This document shows positions 43,058 to 48,860 of a DNA stretch of 48,860 nucleotides, piece after piece; position 1 is the stretch's first letter; each line of letters begins with the position of its first letter. The notes under the pieces were generated by a model. It ran no database searches. It saw only the letters and a program-made list of their open reading frames with translations, and was not told the DNA's origin. Source of the stretch: Candidatus Zixiibacteriota bacterium (GTDB taxonomy: Bacteria; RBG-13-66-14; B26-G2; WVWN01); contig WVWN01000065.1 in NCBI GenBank assembly GCA_011773985.1, forward strand, positions 54,954-103,813, written 5' to 3'. The position numbers were made by a program, and so were the translations under genes.

Positions 43058-43774
43058 TCACCTTACGTACGTCCCTATCTCTTTTCCTCTGATTATTTTA
43101 CCAATATTGCCCGCCTCGCACAAATAGAAAACGACGATGGGAATGCCGTGTTCGCGGCACAAAGCCACCGCGGCGACGTCCATAACCTCCAGCCCGCCCG
43201 CGATTACGTCGTCGTAACTGAGCGAGGCGAATATCCGCGCGCCAGCGTCGTCGTCCGGGTCGCGCTCGTATACGCCAGCGACGTCCGTGGCCTTCAACAA
43301 GGCCTCAGCCCCTACCTCACACGCGCGTAACGCCGCCGCGGTATCGGTCGTGAAAAAGGGCCGGCCGGTCCCGCCGGCGAAAACGAGCGTGGCGCCCTCC
43401 TCGAGCAACTCGAGCGCCCGCTCCCGCCGGTAGCGCGCGCAACATTCGCCGATGTCGAAGGCGGTCATGACCTCCGCGCGTTCGCCGCGCGTCGCAAGGC
43501 TTTCCTTCAAGGCCAAGGCGTTGACTACGGTCGCAAGCATTCCCATGTAGTCGACCGACGCCCTCGGCCAGCCGAGCGCCGCCGCCGCACGCCCGCGCAC
43601 GATGTTTCCGCCCCCCACGACGACCGCCACCTCCGCGCCCGCGGCCCGGGCATCGGCTACCTCTCCCGCTACGAACGACACCCGCTCCGGGTCCAATGCC
43701 ACTCCCCCCTCGCCAGCAAACGCGCCACCGGATAGTTTCAAAAGAACTCGGCGATATCTAAGGGCTCCGGCCAT
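43058..43774 (-). CDS. pyrH: Uridylate kinase
   Basis: The 238-residue amino-acid-kinase-fold enzyme phosphorylates UMP to UDP; together with pyrB and pyrC it shows the pyrimidine pathway. Motifs: RRVLLKLSGGAFAGE near 8, VVVGGGNIVRG near 52, DYMGMLATVVNALALKE near 73, FAGGTGRPFFTTDTAAALRA near 135 and LLKATDVAGVYERDP near 160. Five bases separate it from tsf. Confidence 0.95.
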   Translation of the reverse strand: MAGALRYRRVLLKLSGGAFAGEGGVALDPERVSFVAGEVADARAAGAEVAVVVGGGNIVRGRAAAALGWPRASVDYMGMLATVVNALALKESLATRGERAEVMTAFDIGECCARYRRERALELLEEGATLVFAGGTGRPFFTTDTAAALRACEVGAEALLKATDVAGVYERDPDDDAGARIFASLSYDDVIAGGLEVMDVAAVALCREHGIPIVVFYLCEAGNIGKIIRGKEIGTYVR

Positions 43775-43779
43775 CCTTC

Positions 43780-44373
43780 CTATTCACCCAACTTGAACCG
43801 GGCGAACCTTGCGACGACGACGTTCTCGCCGAACCTCGCTACGGCCTCCTCCACGTACTCCCGGACCGTCTTGTCCGGGTCCTTGACGAACGCCTGCTCC
43901 AGTAAGGCGTTCTCGGCGACGAACTTCTTTAGCCGGCCCTCCACTATTCTCTCGATTATATTCTCCGGTTTGCCCTGTTCGCGGGCCTGCTCGGCAGCGA
44001 TTTTTCTCTCACCTTCGAGTATATCTTCCGGTACATCCTCGCTCGCGACCGCGAGGGGGTCCGCCGCGGCAATGTGCATCGCTATGTCCTTCACGAACGC
44101 CCGGAACTCGCGATTACGCGCTACGAAATCGGTCTCGCAATTAACTTCGACCATTACGCCCAGTTTGTCGCCCGGGTGAATGTAGGTGGCGATAACGCCC
44201 TCGCCCGTGGCCCGGCCGGCTTTCTTCTTGGCCGCGGCGAGGCCCTTAATACGCAGATACTCCACCGCCTTCTCGTGATCGCCGCCGCATTCCTGGAGGG
44301 CCCGCTTACAATCCATCATGCCGGCGCCGGTCCGATCGCGAAGCTTCTTAATCTCGTTCGCCTCTACGGCCAT
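43780..44373 (-). CDS. tsf: Elongation factor Ts
   Basis: The 197-residue nucleotide exchange factor for EF-Tu has the UBA-like N-terminal domain VEANEIKKLRDRTGAGMMDCKRALQ (described in part) near 3-27. The signature CETDFVARNREFRAFVKDIA lies near 80-99, and a dimer/coiled region to the end includes ERIVEGRLKKF. It is the short one-repeat form, as in Thermus-like bacteria. The frame is open five codons upstream, but the ATG at 44373 gives MAVEANEI, after GAGAGGAT. rpsB ends 15 bases upstream. Confidence 0.95.
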   Translation of the reverse strand: MAVEANEIKKLRDRTGAGMMDCKRALQECGGDHEKAVEYLRIKGLAAAKKKAGRATGEGVIATYIHPGDKLGVMVEVNCETDFVARNREFRAFVKDIAMHIAAADPLAVASEDVPEDILEGERKIAAEQAREQGKPENIIERIVEGRLKKFVAENALLEQAFVKDPDKTVREYVEEAVARFGENVVVARFARFKLGE

Positions 44374-44388
44374 ACTATATCCTCTCAC

Positions 44389-45159
44389 TTATTCCTCGGG
44401 GCTGACGTAGGCCGCGGCCCCGGGCGCTTCCGCGGCTAGGGCCTCGCCCTCTCCGCCTGCCTCCTCCCCCTCCGCCGCCTCGGCGCGGCCGTCGACGAAG
44501 GCGCTCGCCAACGTCGAGGCCATAATCCGGATGGACCGTATCGCGTCGTCGTTACCCGGTACGACGTAATCCACAGGGTCGGGGTCGCAGTTGGTATCCA
44601 CGAGCGCTACCACGGGTATGCCGAGGCGATTGGCCTCCCGTAGCGCTATCGCCTCCCGCCGAGGGTCGACCAGGAAAACGAGCTGCGGCAGCCGCCTCAT
44701 ATCGCGGATGCCCCGGTACAATTTAAGCAGGCGGTTCTTCTCCTTCTGATATTCCAACCGCTCCTTCTTGGCGTATTTTTTCAGGGAGCCGTCCTCTTCC
44801 ATCCCCTCGATCACCTTCAGGCGGTCGATATTCTTCTTGATGGTTTCGAAGTTGGTCAGCGTGCCGCCGAGCCACCGCGTCGTCACGTAGAAACAGTCGG
44901 CGCGCGACGCCTCTCCCTCGACCGAGGCCTGCGCCTGCTTCTTGGTCCCGACGAAAAGCCCTCGCCCGCCGGCCCGCGCCGTCTCCCGCGCGAACTCGTA
45001 CGCCTCCTCCAAAAGCCTCAGCGTCTTCTGCAAATCGATAATATAAATGCCGTTGCGCTCCGCGAAGATATATTTGCGCATCTTCGGGTTCCAACGGCGC
45101 GTCTGGTGGCCGAAATGCACGCCGGCCTCCAGGAGCTGTTTCATCGAAACGTCGAACAC
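44389..45159 (-). CDS. rpsB: Ribosomal protein uS2
   Basis: The 256-residue 30S protein starts [20 protein letters not shown], followed by NPKMRKYIF and [15 protein letters not shown]. Further on it has [19 protein letters not shown] near 95 and [37 protein letters not shown] (described in part) near 150-190. A 35-residue acidic tail rich in Glu, Ala and Gly extends the C-terminus. GTG start at 45159 has GGAGG 11 bases upstream; an ATG five codons in is an alternative. The 129-base region upstream contains a weak stem-loop and may hold an S2 leader. Confidence 0.95.
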   Translation of the reverse strand: MFDVSMKQLLEAGVHFGHQTRRWNPKMRKYIFAERNGIYIIDLQKTLRLLEEAYEFARETARAGGRGLFVGTKKQAQASVEGEASRADCFYVTTRWLGGTLTNFETIKKNIDRLKVIEGMEEDGSLKKYAKKERLEYQKEKNRLLKLYRGIRDMRRLPQLVFLVDPRREAIALREANRLGIPVVALVDTNCDPDPVDYVVPGNDDAIRSIRIMASTLASAFVDGRAEAAEGEEAGGEGEALAAEAPGAAAYVSPEE

Positions 45160-45204
45160 GACTATCTGTACCTCCGTGACCTTAACCGCTTCGGCAAGGG
45201 ACGC

Positions 45205-45236
45205 GCCGCAAAATCGCCGCCCCTTTGGAGCGATAG
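45205..45236 (-). terminator. Weak hairpin between rpsI and rpsB
   Basis: The minus strand reads ATCGCTCCAAAGGGGCGGCGATTTTG, a short interrupted stem with four T residues after it. It may terminate or attenuate transcription from rplM-rpsI before rpsB. Confidence 0.3.
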
Positions 45237-45288
45237 TCCTGGATTTTACTCCGCCGCCTAAGCGCCTCCTCCGGCAATATCCGTCGCG

Positions 45289-45681
45289 TCACCGCTTGGA
45301 GAATTGGAACCGCTTGCGCGCGCCCGGCTGGCCGTATTTCTTGCGCTCTTTCGTACGCGGATCGCGCGTCAAAAGGCCCGCACGTTTCAGCGTGGAGCGG
45401 TAGGACGGATCCACCTGCTCGAGCGCGCGGGCGAGGCCGTGGCGTAGCGCGCCCCGCTGGCCCGTTAAACCGCCGCCCTTCACCGTCGAGAAGACGTCGA
45501 ACTTACCCGCAGTCGCCGTGACCTCGAAGGGTTTGTTGACGTCCACGCGCCAACTCTCGAGCGTGAAGTAACGCTCGAGCGGCCGCCGGTTGACGACGAA
45601 CCCGCCTTCCCCCGGCCAGAGCCACACGCGGGCGACCGACGTCTTGCGACGCCCCGTTGCGTAATATTTTTTGACCTCCAA
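45289..45681 (-). CDS. rpsI: Ribosomal protein uS9
   Basis: The 130-residue 30S protein starts [20 protein letters not shown] and contains [31 protein letters not shown] near 67-87, and the basic tail [18 protein letters not shown] that reaches the P-site tRNA. The start is TTG (45679-45681), with AAAGGAG 6 bases upstream; no ATG is available without losing conserved residues. It follows rplM by 20 bases, the universal rplM-rpsI pair. Confidence 0.95.
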   Translation of the reverse strand: MEVKKYYATGRRKTSVARVWLWPGEGGFVVNRRPLERYFTLESWRVDVNKPFEVTATAGKFDVFSTVKGGGLTGQRGALRHGLARALEQVDPSYRSTLKRAGLLTRDPRTKERKKYGQPGARKRFQFSKR

Positions 45682-45701
45682 CGGAACTCCTTTGACCTCG
45701 G

Positions 45702-46136
45702 CTACACCTCGAGAGGCTGCGGGCTCTGAGCGGCGTGGGGGTGGCTCGGGCCGCGGTAGACCTTAACCTTCTTGAGGAGCCTGCGGCCCAACCGGTTCTT
45801 GGGCAACATCCCGCGGACCGCGTGCAATATTACCCACTCCGGTTTGCGCGCCAGCATCCGTCCCAGCGGCGCTTCTTTGAGGTGGCCTACGTAGCCCGAA
45901 TGGCGGTAATAAATTTTATCTCGCGGCTTATTGCCCGTAACGCGGACCTTCTCCGCGTTGACGACGACGACGAAGTCGCCCGCGTCGAGGTGGGGCGTGA
46001 AGTAGGGCTTCTCCTTGCCGCGTACGACCTGTGCGATGCGCGTCGCGAGGCGTCCCAGCACCTTGCCCTCGGCGTCCACGAGCCACCAGCGCCGCTCGAT
46101 ATCCTCTTCCTTGGGTATAAAAGTCCGCGTGCGCAC
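45702..46136 (-). CDS. rplM: Ribosomal protein uL13
   Basis: The 144-residue 50S protein starts with a GTG at 46136 ([20 protein letters not shown]). [24 protein letters not shown] follows (described in part), then [28 protein letters not shown] near 65-92 and [23 protein letters not shown] near 110-132. E. coli L13 has 142 residues, supporting this start over an open frame reaching 46199, which would include the promoter -10 itself. Strong promoter at 46190-46218 and a hairpin at the predicted mRNA 5' end. Confidence 0.95.
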   Translation of the reverse strand: MRTRTFIPKEEDIERRWWLVDAEGKVLGRLATRIAQVVRGKEKPYFTPHLDAGDFVVVVNAEKVRVTGNKPRDKIYYRHSGYVGHLKEAPLGRMLARKPEWVILHAVRGMLPKNRLGRRLLKKVKVYRGPSHPHAAQSPQPLEV

Positions 46137-46163
46137 AGCCCGTCGCTCCGCAATTATCAATCG

Positions 46164-46183
46164 CTCGCGGCTAGAGCCGCGAG
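46164..46183 (-). promoter_or_regulatory. Perfect 9-bp stem at the predicted 5' end of rplM-rpsI mRNA
   Basis: CTCGCGGCT-CT-AGCCGCGAG on the minus strand begins about 6-7 bases after the -10 hexamer, so the RNA is expected to begin with this hairpin. It ends about 27 bases before the rplM GTG. It may stabilise the 5' end or act as a ribosomal-protein leader; it lacks a T-run, so it is not a terminator. Confidence 0.5.
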
Positions 46184-46189
46184 TATATA

Positions 46190-46218
46190 AATATAACAAT
46201 TCTACGGCCCAATGTCAA
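46190..46218 (-). promoter_or_regulatory. Strong sigma-70-type promoter of rplM-rpsI
   Basis: On the minus strand, consensus -35 TTGACA (46213-46218) and -10 TATATT (46190-46195) with a 17-base spacer. The best-matching promoter in the window, as expected for ribosomal proteins. Confidence 0.8.
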
Positions 46219-46231
46219 GCATTATTCGGGG

Positions 46232-46267
46232 AAAAAATAGAACGCCGCGCCCCGAAGGTCGCGCGGC
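46232..46267 (-). terminator. Rho-independent terminator of the zinc-ribbon gene
   Basis: The minus strand reads GCCGCGC-GACCTTCGGG-GCGCGGC, then GTTCTATTTTTT. A perfect 7-bp stem with a T-run, directly before the rplM promoter. Confidence 0.7.
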
Positions 46268-46305
46268 CGAACCCACGTGCGCCGTACGGCCCCGCCCCCC
46301 CGGCG

Positions 46306-46452
46306 CTACGTTCTCCTGACGATGGACCAGTTCTCGAGGCTACACTCGCAAGGCGGAAACGCCGCACCCGCCTTAAGCGTTATCTCGGCGCCGCAGTTCG
46401 TGCAGCGGTAGACGCCCGCCTCGGGGGTTTCTTCTCCCGCTTGATACGCCAT
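46306..46452 (-). CDS. Small zinc-ribbon protein
   Basis: The 48-residue cytoplasmic protein reads MAYQAGEETPEAGVYRCTNC, then GAEITLKAGAAFPPCECS and ENWSIVRR. CTNC and CEC supply likely zinc ligands in a rubredoxin-like knuckle, a type found in small 'zinc ribbon-containing' proteins near ribosomal or stress genes. The frame is open 15 codons upstream, but the ATG at 46452, after GAAAGGGG, gives the family's normal MxYxxGE start. Its own terminator separates it from rplM. Function unknown. Confidence 0.75.
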   Translation of the reverse strand: MAYQAGEETPEAGVYRCTNCGAEITLKAGAAFPPCECSLENWSIVRRT

Positions 46453-46548
46453 CCCTCGAATCCCCTTTCGCGGAGAACGGAATTTAAGCTCCGTCAACGA
46501 CGTATATTTTCCCGCCGACGGCCCGCTTTCCCTTCTCCCGCCTCCGCC

Positions 46549-47319
46549 CTAGCGCAAGAGCGCCTTGACCTTGCCCAGCGACGTCGGCGCCACGGCCACG
46601 AAGTTGTACGGGCAGTGGATGCGGTATATGTAGCCGTTGCCGTTGCAGGCGACGTACAGGTATTGGCCGTAGTAGGTGAGGCCCCGGGGATAATTCGCGG
46701 GCGAGGGGAACGACGCCAGCACGGACCCGGTAAGCGTATAGCCGTAGACGACATTCGGACTGTCGCCCAGCCACACGACTCTGTTGCGCCAATCGTAGGC
46801 GCAATCGTAATCCGTGGGGTAGGGCACCCGGATGGACCGGACGACGCTACCGCCGGTCAACCTATGCGTAAAGATGTCCGGAGGGCCCGTGTCGGAGGTG
46901 AAAAGGTAGGTGGTCCCTGTGCCGCCGTCGCCCGTGCACAAGGGCGCGCAACCGTACGGGTCGTGGTACGCGTACCACGAGCCATACAAGCTCCCGCTGG
47001 GAGCGTGGCACCGGTAGACGTAGTCGTTGGCGGGGCATCCGACCCAGAGGACGGCGGAGTCCGAGTACGCGAGGCCGGCGTTGGACCCGTACCACCCGAG
47101 CTGATAAAAGTTTTGGACCGAGCCAGTACTCGGGATCAAGCGGTAAACGATGCCCCGGTTCCCTGCGTCCGCGACGAACAGGTACATCCGGGAGCGGGCG
47201 AGGCCCCGCGTCTGCGTGCCCGCGGGCGAACGGAAGGAGCCGACGACCTGGCCGAGATAGGCCCAAGCCGCGGCGGCACACGTCGCCGTTACAATCACTA
47301 CCGTCAAAACCTTTTTCAT
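46549..47319 (-). CDS. Secreted beta-propeller protein with C-terminal tail (non-NHL subfamily)
   Basis: The 256-residue protein starts at the ATG at 47319 (MKKVLTVVIVTATCAAAAWA), giving a clear Sec signal peptide; AAGGGGG lies 9 bases upstream. The body has repeated blade motifs LFVADAGNRGIVYRL, LWVGCPANDYVYRC, YLFTSDTGPPDIF, VWLGDSPNVVYGY and LYVACNGNGYIYRI, interspersed with xTGSV/xSGSL turns. This is a five- to six-bladed propeller unlike the NHL type. It ends APTSLGKVKALLR. The fragment at 3692-4105 is a truncated relative. Ligand and function are unknown; secretion is inferred. Confidence 0.85.
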   Translation of the reverse strand: MKKVLTVVIVTATCAAAAWAYLGQVVGSFRSPAGTQTRGLARSRMYLFVADAGNRGIVYRLIPSTGSVQNFYQLGWYGSNAGLAYSDSAVLWVGCPANDYVYRCHAPSGSLYGSWYAYHDPYGCAPLCTGDGGTGTTYLFTSDTGPPDIFTHRLTGGSVVRSIRVPYPTDYDCAYDWRNRVVWLGDSPNVVYGYTLTGSVLASFPSPANYPRGLTYYGQYLYVACNGNGYIYRIHCPYNFVAVAPTSLGKVKALLR

Positions 47320-47366
47320 TGGGGCAACCCCCTTTGGCAAGGGTTATGTTCGAAGGTGACCTTTAT

Positions 47367-47764
47367 TTAAATTTTACTAGATTCGGGAGCCAAAGTCAAA
47401 CCGTTTACGGCGCGGATTTCGTTTTTCCGGTCCGCGGCGGCGATGACGCCGTGGCGCGCTTCTTGGCGGGCGACGTAACTTAACACCGGCCATACGTTTT
47501 TCTTGCCCACCGCTTCCACCGGTAACCGTCCGACGAAATCGGACCGCTCACGCGCCGGCCGCGGTTATACACGCGCGCGAAGATACCTTTTAAAAACGTC
47601 GCCGCGGCCGCAGGCGCAACGGCCGGTTTTAAACTCGCGACGGCGTGGACGCCGTCCGGCATAACGGCCAAGGCCATTAACGTCTAACCTTTGTCGCGGC
47701 AAACGTTGACGAGGATGTCCGCCATCGACGCCGCGTCGTCCGGAAATATGGCGGTTTTATTCAT
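47367..47764 (-). pseudogene. Decayed REP-associated tyrosine transposase (RAYT/IS200-like)
   Basis: From ATG 47764 (GAGGAG 10 bases upstream) the minus strand reads TAIFPDDAASMADILVNVCR, then DKG and an in-frame TAG. It continues LMALAVMPDGVHAVASLKP, then TFLKGIFARVYNRGRRVSGP and SDGY. A frameshift near 47510 leads to VWPVLSYVARQEARHGV before a TAA at 47367-47369. Order and spacing match Y1 transposases of the RAYT type: FxDDxDR...LLxxVCxxxG, MPNHVHLLL, LKGxYARxxN, GRxGPxWQxxY and YIxxNPVRAGLV. The HUH motif reads GVH, so the first catalytic His is lost. Stop, frameshift and active-site loss show it is dead. Confidence 0.6.
47371..47399 (-). promoter_or_regulatory. Sigma-70-type promoter of the 46549-47319 propeller gene
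   Basis: On the minus strand, -35 TTGACT (47394-47399) and -10 TAAAAT (47371-47376) with a 17-base spacer, about 50 bases before the ATG. It overlaps the 3' end of the decayed transposase. Confidence 0.65.
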
Positions 47765-47801
47765 ATCTCAATTTCTCCTCATTTTACCAAACATCCTTTC
47801 T

Positions 47802-47831
47802 AATATAACACGATACTCGTTACGTCGGCAA
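47802..47831 (-). promoter_or_regulatory. Candidate promoter of the decayed transposase
   Basis: On the minus strand, TTGCCG (47826-47831) and TATATT (47802-47807) with an 18-base spacer, about 37 bases before the ATG at 47764. Confidence 0.35.
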
Positions 47832-47836
47832 CGACG

Positions 47837-47862
47837 GAAAGAGGCCGCCCGGGGAGGCGGCC
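47837..47862 (-). terminator. Hairpin terminator of the NHL propeller at 47889
   Basis: The minus strand reads GGCCGCC-TCCCC-GGGCGGCC, then TCTTTCC. A strong stem with a short pyrimidine run, about 25 bases after the stop. Confidence 0.55.
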
Positions 47863-47888
47863 GCTGCTTTCCCGATTAAACCGAAAAA

Positions 47889-48857
47889 TTATTTAAACAG
47901 CGCCTTCACGCGGCCCAGCGAAGCGGGGGCTACGCGCGCGTCGGACCAGCGGAAATACTGGACGCGGTTGTTCATCAAGTCGCTGACGTAGACGCGCCGG
48001 CCGTCCAGGGAAACGGCGGCGTTCGAAGGCGCACCGAATTCGCCGCTACCCGAACCCTCCTTGCCCCATTTGCCCAGGAAGGACCCGCTCGAGGTGAAGT
48101 ATTGAATCCGGTAGTTACCGTCATCCGCAACGTATACGTAGCCGTTGGGCGCCACGGCCGCGCCCCAGGGCTGGATAAACTGGCCTTCGCCGGAACCGTA
48201 CGAGCCCCATTTGCCGCGGAAAGAACCGCTAGAGGTGAAATATTGGACGCGGTGGTTATAACAATCGACGACGTAGACATGGCCGTTGGGCGCGACGGCT
48301 ACGCCGGCCGGAATGACGAATTGCCCGTTGCCGGAGCCCTGCGAGCCCCACTTGCCGAGGAAAGAGCCGGCGGGGGTGAAGTACTGGACGCGATGATTTT
48401 GGCCGTCACTCACGTAAACGTCCCCGTTCGGCGCTACGCCGACGCCGAACGGCGTGCAGAATTGGCCGTCGCCCGAACCGAACGAGCCCCATTTGCCCAC
48501 GAAGGACCCGCTCGAGGTAAAGTATTGAATCCGGTTGTTCCCCGTATCGGCCACGTAAACGGCGCCGGCGCCGCTAACGGCGACGTCGGCGGGATCGCGA
48601 AACTGGCCGTTCCCCGAACCGGACGAGCCCCACTTGCCGAGGAAAGAACCGCTCGAGGTGAAATATTGGATACGGTAATTACCGTAATCGACGACGTAGA
48701 CGTTCCCGCTCGGGGCGACGGCGACGCCGGTAGGCCCTTCGAATTGACCGTTACCCGAACCCTTCGAGCCCCACTGGCCCTCGTAGACCCAATCGCCGAA
48801 AGCGCACGCCGCCGCCAGCGCCACCGCCCCGGCCGCAATCACCATAAGTCTTTTCAT
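47889..48857 (-). CDS. Secreted six-bladed NHL propeller with C-terminal tail
   Basis: The 322-residue protein has a signal peptide (about 1-20) and then WVYEGQWG and six near-identical NHL blades of 47 residues: GSGNGQF, GVAVAPNGxVYVVD, NHRVQYF, TSSGSFLGKWG. NHL propellers serve as binding platforms, sometimes as enzymes; the ligand is unknown. The last blade leads into APASLGRVKALFK and the stop. Start ATG at 48857 is within the window, but its promoter lies outside. It is a closer match to an idealised repeat than its paralogue at 6714, which suggests recent blade amplification. A terminator follows at 47837. Confidence 0.88.
   Translation of the reverse strand: MKRLMVIAAGAVALAAACAFGDWVYEGQWGSKGSGNGQFEGPTGVAVAPSGNVYVVDYGNYRIQYFTSSGSFLGKWGSSGSGNGQFRDPADVAVSGAGAVYVADTGNNRIQYFTSSGSFVGKWGSFGSGDGQFCTPFGVGVAPNGDVYVSDGQNHRVQYFTPAGSFLGKWGSQGSGNGQFVIPAGVAVAPNGHVYVVDCYNHRVQYFTSSGSFRGKWGSYGSGEGQFIQPWGAAVAPNGYVYVADDGNYRIQYFTSSGSFLGKWGKEGSGSGEFGAPSNAAVSLDGRRVYVSDLMNNRVQYFRWSDARVAPASLGRVKALFK
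48063..48770 (-). repeat. Tandem 141-bp repeats encoding NHL blades
   Basis: Near-identical DNA blocks recur at about 48063, 48204, 48345, 48486 and 48627, exactly 141 bases apart. Each encodes the strand Lys-Trp-Gly to Val-Gln-Tyr-Phe portion of one blade. The similarity extends to synonymous positions, consistent with recent duplication or gene conversion within the gene. Confidence 0.75.
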
Positions 48858-48860
48858 CTT

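Noticed and set aside
46015-47370. A 451-codon open frame on the + strand
   Set aside because: It lies antisense to rplM, the zinc-ribbon gene and the propeller gene, is Arg/Pro-rich and has no motif; it is a GC-skew shadow.
48063-48770. Regular 141-bp direct repeats as a possible CRISPR array
   Set aside because: Repeats are coding NHL blades with no constant-spacer structure; far too long for CRISPR.

Overview
The window is about 48.9 kb of GC-rich bacterial chromosome. Lipobox lipoproteins, a T9SS-type/FlgD-like C-terminal domain, many secreted beta-propellers and the MEP isoprenoid pathway (dxr, ispG) suggest a diderm, possibly an uncultured FCB-group-like lineage. That placement is an inference; there is no rRNA here to test it. 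I found no tRNA, rRNA or CRISPR array.

Layout. (1) 1-2480: end of maf, then recG. (2) About 2.5-12 kb: an accessory zone of lipoproteins, propellers and small proteins, with much decayed material. It holds a REP-like palindrome, three orphan copies of a C-terminal tail, a 5'-truncated propeller gene, a DUF2769 protein, a tautomerase-DUF169-tautomerase group and two PrsW-type membrane proteases, one with two single-base frameshifts. (3) 12.1-16.3 kb, + strand: sugar transferase, fmt, a GT-C membrane protein and a pyruvate-kinase C-domain protein, all overlapping or nearly so. (4) 16.4-24.7 kb, + strand: pyrC from an apparently leaderless promoter, pyrB with a PyrI-like zinc domain, secA, then three envelope-glycan genes. 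(5) 45.2-24.8 kb, - strand: a housekeeping run of about 20 kb, rpsB-tsf-pyrH-frr / uppS-cdsA-dxr-TPR-HicB-like-rseP-ispG-rimP-nusA-infB-DUF503-rbfA-nrnA-truB. It ends in a PHP phosphoesterase, a secreted M28 peptidase and a Ppx/GppA protein. rplM-rpsI lies just upstream with its own strong promoter. (6) 46.2-48.9 kb: a zinc-ribbon protein, a propeller, a decayed RAYT/IS200-like transposase and an NHL propeller.

The most distinctive signal is a C-terminal tail of about 14 residues (V/S-x-P-x-S-L/V-G-R/K-V-K-A-x-x-R/K, then stop). It ends four propeller genes of two unrelated sub-families. Three more copies, at 2583, 4914 and 9660, have no functional gene attached. I propose it as a lineage-specific export or anchoring tag; its function is unknown. 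Other notable items are an M28 peptidase with a seven-bladed YCF48-type propeller inserted in it, an aspartate carbamoyltransferase carrying only the zinc half of PyrI, the leaderless pyrC promoter, a rplM mRNA that seems to begin in a perfect hairpin, and the RAYT fossil together with the REP-like palindrome.
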